The notes under the pieces are model-generated. The model searched no databases, was not told the origin of the DNA, and saw only the letters and a program-made list of their open reading frames with translations. The position numbers and the translations under genes are program-made. From Microbacterium sp. A20 (GTDB lineage Bacteria > Actinomycetota > Actinomycetes > Actinomycetales > Microbacteriaceae), in NCBI RefSeq assembly GCF_004794515.1, contig NZ_SSDF01000070.1, positions 102,570 through 166,569 of the forward strand: 64,000 bases of DNA, given 5' to 3'. Below are positions 58,988 through 64,000 of the stretch, in pieces. How positions within the stretch are numbered: position 1 is the stretch's first letter; every line of letters begins with the position of its first letter.

Positions 58988-60406
58988 ATGACCACTCTCA
59001 CCTCCCTCCCGACTGCCGCCGCGCCGCGCAGTACGCGCCGCTGGCTCGCCCTCAGCGTCCTCGCGCTCGCGCAGTTCCTCGTGGTGCTCGACGCCTCGAT
59101 CGTGAACATCGCCCTCCCCGTCCTCGGCCGCCAGCTCGGCATGGACACCGCCGCCCTCGCCTGGGTCATCACCGCCTACGTGCTCGCGTTCGGCGGACTG
59201 CTCCTCCTCGGCGGACGCCTTGCCGACCGCTACGGGCACCGCCGGGTGTTCCTGATCGGAACGGCCGGATTCGTCGCGGCGTCCGCCCTCGCCGGCCTGT
59301 CCGTCTCGAGCGAGATGCTTCTCGCCGCCCGCGCCCTGCAGGGCGTCTCGGCTGCACTCCTCGCCCCCGCCGCCCTCGCGCTGCTGACCCAGCTGTTCCC
59401 GAACGACACCGAGCGCACCAAGGCGCTGGGCGTGTGGGGAGCCGTCGCCGGCATCGGATCGGCCGCGGGGGTGCTGCTGGGCGGGGTGCTCACGGCGACA
59501 CTCGGCTGGCAATCGGTGTTCTTCGTGAACGTGCCCGTCGGAGCGCTCGTGCTCATCGCGATCCCGCTGCTTATCAACCGCGACGGCATCCGCACTCCCG
59601 GACGTCTGGATGCCGCCGGGGCTGTGACCGTCACCGCTGCACTCGTCGCGCTGGTCGGCGCCCTCAGCGCAGTCGAGCGGGTCGGCTTCGTGCACCCGCT
59701 CCCGCTGGGTCTGCTCGCCCTCGCCCTGGTGCTCGGCGTGGTCTTCGTGGCGATCGAGCGCCGTGCCGCCGAGCCCCTCGTCCCGCTCCGCGTGTTCCGC
59801 AACCGCAATCTCGCGCTCGGCAACACCGTCATGCTGCTCGGCGGGGCCACCATGGTCGCGCTCTTCTTCGCCCTCTCGGTCTACATGCAGGCCGTGCTCG
59901 GCTACGACGCCCTCACTGCGGGCCTGACCCAGCTGCCCCTCGCCGGTGTGCTCGTGATCGTCGCCGGTGGCGTGCCCGCCCTGATCGCCCGCGTCGGCAC
60001 GCGGCCGGTGCTGATCGGCGCGTTGCTCGTTCTGGCCGCTGGCCTCGTCTGGCTCGCCGCATCCCCGGCGGATGCCGTGTTCGTCACACACCTGCTCGGC
60101 CCGACCCTCCTGATCGGGGTCGGACTCGGTGGCGCAGTCGTCGCGACCACTCAGCTGGCGGTCGATGGCGTCGAAGGTGGAGAGGCCGGGCTCGCCGGCG
60201 GACTCGTCAACACCAGCCAGCAGATCGGCGGCGCGATCGGACTGGCCGTGCTCGGCACGGTCGCCGGTTTGCGCACCGCCGCGCTGTCGGCAGAGGGTGC
60301 GTCGTCTGCGGAGGCGCTCACCGGCGGATTCTCCTGGCTCTTCCTCGGGGCAGCAGGGCTCGCGGTCGTCGGGGCGGGGATCGTCGCGGTCTGGCGTCGC
60401 GACTGA
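58988..60406 (+). CDS. MFS transporter, DHA2 (14-helix) family
   Basis: A 472-residue exporter with 14 predicted helices. LAQFLVVLDASIVNIALPVL in helix 1 (motif D1), GGRLADRYGHRRVFLIGTAG (motif A), and LGVWGAVAGIGSAAGVLLGG (motif C) are all DHA2 signatures, similar to EmrB/QacA-type drug:H+ antiporters. Controlled by the adjacent TetR through the two GAGTGA/TCACTC operators. A multidrug or antiseptic exporter is the best guess; substrates were not determined. Confidence 0.93.
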   Translation: MTTLTSLPTAAAPRSTRRWLALSVLALAQFLVVLDASIVNIALPVLGRQLGMDTAALAWVITAYVLAFGGLLLLGGRLADRYGHRRVFLIGTAGFVAASALAGLSVSSEMLLAARALQGVSAALLAPAALALLTQLFPNDTERTKALGVWGAVAGIGSAAGVLLGGVLTATLGWQSVFFVNVPVGALVLIAIPLLINRDGIRTPGRLDAAGAVTVTAALVALVGALSAVERVGFVHPLPLGLLALALVLGVVFVAIERRAAEPLVPLRVFRNRNLALGNTVMLLGGATMVALFFALSVYMQAVLGYDALTAGLTQLPLAGVLVIVAGGVPALIARVGTRPVLIGALLVLAAGLVWLAASPADAVFVTHLLGPTLLIGVGLGGAVVATTQLAVDGVEGGEAGLAGGLVNTSQQIGGAIGLAVLGTVAGLRTAALSAEGASSAEALTGGFSWLFLGAAGLAVVGAGIVAVWRRD

Positions 60407-60628
60407 GGTCCCGGATGCGCGGGCCCGCGGAGTGCGTCTTCCTGTGCTCCACGGGCCTGTCGGTTTTGCAGGGAGAGCGATATGTCATCTCGTTGGTGAT
60501 GAAAATAACCGTAATGGCACATGACGGAGGTAAGTCACTTGTCACATTGCTCCCAGATTTGGAGCGAATGCAGCGATGGGCGGATACTTCTGGCATCCGG
60601 ACCGCCCCCACTCGGCCGGGGAATCGAC

Positions 60629-61558
60629 ATGCAGACCCCCACCACCCTTGCGCCAGGAACGACCATCGCCATCGTCGGCGCCGGTCGTCTCGGACGCGTA
60701 CTCGCCCGCTCGCTGCGCGGGGCCGGATTCGACGTCCTCGGACCGCTCCGCCGTGACCAGTCGATGCCGAACGCCGACATCGCGCTGCTCTGCGTCCCCG
60801 ACGCCGCGATCCCGGCGGTCGCGTTCGTCGCTCGGCCGCACGTGCGGCTCGTCGGACACGTCTCGGGTGCCACCTCGCTCGACGACGTCGACTTCAGCCT
60901 CCACCCGCTGCAGACCTTCACGGGTGCGGAGACGCCCGACGTGTTCCACGGCATCGGAGCCGCGCTCGCCGGCCGCACCGACGACGCCCGCGCGGTCGCC
61001 GAACAGCTGGCCCGGGCTCTGGGGGCTCGTCCCTTCACCGTCGACGACCGCGCGAGCTATCACGCGGCGGCATCCTTCGCCTCGAACTTCGTGCTGACGG
61101 TGCTCGATGCGGCGGAGCAGCTCGCCGCGGCCGCCGGCATCCCGAGCGACGATGCTCGCGAACTCCTCGCCCCGCTCGTCGGGCAGACGGTCGAGAACTG
61201 GAAGGGCCTCGGCGCGCAGGACGCCCTCACCGGGCCGATCGCCCGCGGCGACGGGGAGACGGTTGCCCGCCAGAGGTCTGCCGCCGAAAAACTCGCCCTG
61301 CAGGAACTGTTCGACGCCCTCGCGGCCGCCACGCGGACGATCGTCTCCCGCGCTGAAGACCCGGTACGGATGTCGGGAGAAAGTACGGATGCAGGAGGAA
61401 ACGCGGCCGTTCCGCCCGACATCCGTACATTCTCCCGACAAGTGACCGGTGAAGCGGCCGGCGAGGTAGCCGGCGACACGACCAATGAGACGGCCGGCGA
61501 GGTGTCCGGCGACACGACCGGCGACACGACCGGCGCCCCGAAGGAGCCTTCCGCATGA
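60629..61558 (+). CDS. Rossmann-like and DUF2520 domain protein, pantothenate operon
   Basis: A 309-residue protein. IAIVGAGRLGRVLARSLRGA is the NAD(P) glycine motif, and residues 95-240 form the DUF2520 helical domain (SLHPLQTFTG, AAASFASNFVLTVLDAAEQL). This gene pair with panC is common in actinobacteria, and the fold resembles ketopantoate reductase, so it may supply the PanE step; that is an inference from context. The last 65 residues are unlike the rest: they contain a dispersed repeat element (VRMSGESTDAG, PDIRTFSRQV) and then GEAAGEVAGDTT-type repeats. The gene's stop overlaps panC by four bases. Confidence 0.85.
   Translation: MQTPTTLAPGTTIAIVGAGRLGRVLARSLRGAGFDVLGPLRRDQSMPNADIALLCVPDAAIPAVAFVARPHVRLVGHVSGATSLDDVDFSLHPLQTFTGAETPDVFHGIGAALAGRTDDARAVAEQLARALGARPFTVDDRASYHAAASFASNFVLTVLDAAEQLAAAAGIPSDDARELLAPLVGQTVENWKGLGAQDALTGPIARGDGETVARQRSAAEKLALQELFDALAAATRTIVSRAEDPVRMSGESTDAGGNAAVPPDIRTFSRQVTGEAAGEVAGDTTNETAGEVSGDTTGDTTGAPKEPSA
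61364..61440. repeat. dispersed repeat element, copy 4, inside a coding region
   Basis: GTACGGATGTCGGG (61364-61377) pairs perfectly with CCCGACATCCGTAC (61415-61428); a second pair is ACGGATGCAGGAG and TCTCCCGACAAGTGAC near the ends. The element lies entirely within the DUF2520 gene, in frame, encoding the tail beyond the conserved domain. Confidence 0.85.
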
Positions 61559-62571
61559 GAATCCTCCGCACGATCCCCGAGGTGCGCGCGGCCATCCGCG
61601 AAGCTCGGCTCGCCCACCGCACGGTCGGCCTCGTCCCGACGATGGGCGCCTTCCACGACGGGCACCTCTCGCTCATGCGGGCCGCGCGTGCGGCATCCGA
61701 CCTCGTCGTCGTCTCGCTCTTCGTCAACCCGACCCAGTTCGGCGCGAACGAAGACCTCAGTAGCTACCCGCGCGATGAGGCCCGCGACGCGGCGCTCGCC
61801 GAAGCCGAGGGCGTCGACATCCTCTTCGCACCGGCGGCATCCGAGATCTACCCTGACGGGTTCGCGACGAACATCCACGTCGCGGGGCTCACGGAGGTGC
61901 TCGACGGCGCGAGCCGCGGAGCGCACCACCTCGACGGCGTCGCCACGGTCGTCACGAAGCTGTTCGGGATCGTCCGGCCGGATGCGGCGTACTTCGGGCA
62001 GAAGGATGCGCAGCAGGTGCTGGTCGTCCGCCGCGTCGTGCGCGACCTCGACCTCGACGTGCGGATCGTCGCATGCCCGATCGTGCGCGAGGCCGACGGG
62101 CTCGCCATGAGCTCGCGCAACGTCTACCTCGACGATGCCGCACGGCTGCAGGCGACCGCGTTGAATCGGGCGCTGGATGCGGCGGCATCGGTGTTCGCGG
62201 CGGGGGAGCGCGGGGCTTACGGCATCCTGTCGGCGGCGCATCGGGTGCTCGATGCGGCCGGGATCTCGCCCGAGTATCTGGAGCTTCGCGATGCCGAGAC
62301 CCTGGAGCCGGTCACCCGCGTCGAGCGGGATGCGCTGCTCGCGGTCGCCGCACACGTCGGCGCCGCCCGACTGATCGACAACCATGTGCTGTCCGCTGTT
62401 GATCCGGATGCTGCTGGTTCGGATGCTGCACATCCGGAAGCTGTCGACCCGGATGCCGGCCTGCACGGTGCCGATCCGGATGCCGCTGTCCCGGATGCCG
62501 CCGATTCCGCGACCACCGACCCGGATGCTGCCGACCTGCTGTCCGCCACCGACCCGAAGGGCGACGCCTGA
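61555..62571 (+). CDS. panC: pantoate--beta-alanine ligase with repetitive tail
   Basis: PanC joins pantoate and beta-alanine with ATP in the last step of pantothenate synthesis. Catalytic motifs are clear: [15 protein letters not shown] with the HxGH signature, [17 protein letters not shown] and MSSRNVYL. Canonical PanC ends near residue 280; this one is 338, and the last 55 residues are low-complexity DPDAA/PDAAD repeats encoded by CGGATGC-rich DNA. The ATG overlaps the DUF2520 stop, and the stop overlaps panD by one base. The tail probably lies outside the folded enzyme. Confidence 0.95.
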   Translation: MRILRTIPEVRAAIREARLAHRTVGLVPTMGAFHDGHLSLMRAARAASDLVVVSLFVNPTQFGANEDLSSYPRDEARDAALAEAEGVDILFAPAASEIYPDGFATNIHVAGLTEVLDGASRGAHHLDGVATVVTKLFGIVRPDAAYFGQKDAQQVLVVRRVVRDLDLDVRIVACPIVREADGLAMSSRNVYLDDAARLQATALNRALDAAASVFAAGERGAYGILSAAHRVLDAAGISPEYLELRDAETLEPVTRVERDALLAVAAHVGAARLIDNHVLSAVDPDAAGSDAAHPEAVDPDAGLHGADPDAAVPDAADSATTDPDAADLLSATDPKGDA

Positions 62572-62963
62572 TGCGACGCACGATGCTGAAGTCGAAGATT
62601 CACCGCGCGACCATCACCGCCAGTGACCTGCACTACGTGGGCTCGATCACGATCGACCCCATCCTGCTCGAGGCCGCCGACATCCTGCCGCATGAGCAGG
62701 TGCACGTCGTCGACGTCGACAACGGCGCCCGCTTCGAGACGTACACGCTGGTGGGGGAGCGCGGATCCGGCGTCATCCAGGTCAACGGCGCCGCCGCCCG
62801 CCTCGTGCACACCGGCGACACGATCATCGTCATCTCCTACGCCGACTACTCGCGCGAAGACCTCGAGGGCTACGAACCGGTGGTGGTGCACGTCGACCGG
62901 GACAACGCGATCATCCAGGTCGACGACGCGGTCGACCTGCTACTGACGGAGGCCCGCGCATGA
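62571..62963 (+). CDS. panD: aspartate 1-decarboxylase
   Basis: A 130-residue pyruvoyl enzyme making beta-alanine from aspartate. The self-cleavage site is G24-S25 ([12 protein letters not shown]), and [20 protein letters not shown] and [12 protein letters not shown] match the double-psi barrel. Two extra residues precede the usual [10 protein letters not shown], because the ATG overlaps the panC stop. The proenzyme must be cleaved to form the pyruvoyl group. It overlaps panB by four bases. Confidence 0.95.
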   Translation: MRRTMLKSKIHRATITASDLHYVGSITIDPILLEAADILPHEQVHVVDVDNGARFETYTLVGERGSGVIQVNGAAARLVHTGDTIIVISYADYSREDLEGYEPVVVHVDRDNAIIQVDDAVDLLLTEARA

Positions 62964-63829
62964 GCGCGCACGCCGCCCCGCGAAAGCGCGTCACGCTCGC
63001 CGCCCTGGCCGCGAAGAGGGATGCCTCCGAACCGATCGTCATGGTCACCGCCTACGATCACCCGAGCGCGCAGATCGTCGAAGCCGCCGGCGTCGACGTC
63101 GTGCTCGTCGGGGATTCCGCGGCGATGACCGTGCTCGGCTACGACAGCACCGTGCCGGTCACGGTCGACGAGATGCTGATGCTCACCAAGGCGGTGCGCC
63201 GCGGGCTGACCGTTCCGCTGCTGGTCGGCGACCTGCCGTTCGGGTCGTACGAGGCATCGGACGAACTCGCCATCGCGACCGCGCAGCGCTTCGTCAAGGA
63301 GGCCGGCTGCGACCTGGTGAAGATCGAGCGCGGCGGCACGACCGTCGACCGCGCGCGGGCGCTCGTGCAGGCCGGCATCCCCGTGGTCGGTCACGTCGGA
63401 CTCACCCCGCAGACGGCCACGGCCCTCGGCGGCTACCGCGCCCAGGGTCGCACCGCCGAGGCTGCGCTCGCCGTGATCGACGACGCCCTCGCCCTGCAGA
63501 CTGCCGGATGCTCGATGCTCGTGATCGAGGCGGTGCCGTCCGAGGTGACCGCCGCGCTCGTGCCGCTGCTCGACATCCCCGTGATCGGCATCGGGGCCGG
63601 AGCGGATGCCGACGGGCAGGTGCTGGTGTTCCACGACCTGCTCGGTTTGTACGACGGTGCGGCGGCCAAGTTCGTCAAGCGGTACGCCGACCTGCGCGCG
63701 GCCTCGATCGGCGGGGTGGAGGCATATGCGGCGGAGGTGCGCGCGGGTGTGTATCCCGCGCCCGAGCACGGGTATGCGATGCCCGAGGGTGAAGCCGCGC
63801 GGCTCGGGGAGTTGCTCGCCGGGCGTTGA
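62960..63829 (+). CDS. panB: 3-methyl-2-oxobutanoate hydroxymethyltransferase
   Basis: PanB transfers a hydroxymethyl group from methylene-THF to alpha-ketoisovalerate, giving ketopantoate. At 289 residues it is of typical length. [40 protein letters not shown] (metal and substrate loop), [13 protein letters not shown] [10 protein letters not shown], and [20 protein letters not shown] are family landmarks. With panC, panD and the DUF2520 protein it completes a compact pantothenate operon. Confidence 0.95.
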   Translation: MSAHAAPRKRVTLAALAAKRDASEPIVMVTAYDHPSAQIVEAAGVDVVLVGDSAAMTVLGYDSTVPVTVDEMLMLTKAVRRGLTVPLLVGDLPFGSYEASDELAIATAQRFVKEAGCDLVKIERGGTTVDRARALVQAGIPVVGHVGLTPQTATALGGYRAQGRTAEAALAVIDDALALQTAGCSMLVIEAVPSEVTAALVPLLDIPVIGIGAGADADGQVLVFHDLLGLYDGAAAKFVKRYADLRAASIGGVEAYAAEVRAGVYPAPEHGYAMPEGEAARLGELLAGR

Positions 63830-63958
63830 AGGGACTAGTGGATAGTTTCGAGGCGAGTGGTGTCTGTGGAGGAGTGGTCGCGGGTGCGCTGTCGCGGGTT
63901 TCTGCGGAATTCCGGGATGTGATGCGGAGAAGTCTTCGAAGGTAGCGTGTTACTCGGT

Positions 63959-63964
63959 TAGAAT
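63959..63964 (+). promoter_or_regulatory. -10 promoter element at the right edge
   Basis: TAGAAT lies five bases before the ATG at 63970 and matches the -10 consensus at five of six positions. The upstream sequence is gene-free (63830-63958). The short distance suggests a leaderless or nearly leaderless message. Confidence 0.5.
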
Positions 63965-63969
63965 GAAGC

Positions 63970-64000
63970 ATGTCCACTTTGACCGGGTTGCACGAGGCGA
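63970..64000 (+). CDS. 5-prime end of a gene continuing beyond the window
   Basis: The final 31 bases encode an N-terminus beginning STLTGLHEA after the start methionine. Only ten codons are visible. The -10 element five bases upstream supports a start here. The identity cannot be told from so little; in related genomes such short starts can belong to DUF222/HNH proteins, but that is a guess. Confidence 0.45.
   Translation, partial: MSTLTGLHEA

Noticed and set aside
60499..60756. Frame starting KITVMAHDGGKSLVTLL upstream of the DUF2520 gene
   Set aside because: It runs out of frame into the DUF2520 start and becomes Arg/His-rich; only the first 30 codons look plausible, so more likely a promoter region.

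Overview
The window is high-G+C DNA with dense, mostly overlapping genes and GTG starts. It reads as a chromosomal segment of an actinobacterium, most likely a Microbacteriaceae member close to Microbacterium. Supporting signs are a two-domain PurL, a DUF2510 protein, an MmpL-type exporter, a DUF2520-panC-panD-panB operon, many TetR/MarR/MerR-controlled transporter or oxidoreductase pairs, and frequent use of GGATGC/GCATCC. The taxon is inferred from protein style, since no rRNA gene is present.

Left part (1-9700): a Phd/RelE toxin-antitoxin pair, a VOC protein, a DksA/TraR zinc-finger protein, an array of 19-bp tandem repeats, an MmpL exporter with a divergent TetR regulator, a DUF2786 protein, a cupin, a second repeat cluster, purL followed by an overlapping 51-residue membrane protein, and a ParD/ParE pair. 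Carbohydrate locus (9950-21400, minus strand): LacI regulator, ROK kinase, a long class I mannose-6-phosphate isomerase-like protein, an ABC importer (lipoprotein plus two permeases, no ATPase), a six-hairpin glycosidase, a secreted beta-propeller-like protein and an SGNH hydrolase. Three sites resembling GGTAACGTTACC precede the binding protein, the kinase and the regulator, so the locus looks like one LacI regulon for uptake and breakdown of an unidentified, possibly mannose-related, saccharide.

Middle (21600-32850): PLP aminotransferase, DUF2188 and BKACE proteins, small membrane proteins and lipoproteins, an SDR with divergent TetR, a 63-bp remnant that duplicates part of that TetR gene, DHFR-like, AraC, and a DUF4188/MerR pair sharing two GGATAG-type operators.

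Defence island (32872-49874, minus strand): a DISARM operon reading drmMII (5-cytosine methylase), drmD, drmMI (adenine methylase), drmA, drmB, drmC, then vsr. It carries the class 1 core genes plus the cytosine methylase that I associate with class 2, and a Vsr nuclease suited to repairing 5mC deamination. Upstream lie a tandem-repeat promoter region, two very small basic ORFs, several strong hairpins and a winged-helix/coiled-coil protein. A 735-bp gene-poor stretch follows.

Right part (50610-64000): SulP transporter, Tat-exported and membrane proteins, a DUF2510 protein, MFS exporter with ArsR-like regulator, MarR with a quinone-oxidoreductase-like gene, TetR with a DHA2 exporter, the pantothenate operon, and the first codons of another gene. 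Several intergenic regions, and one coding region, carry a dispersed repeat family built on CGGATGTCGGGAG and CTCCCGACAGGTGT.
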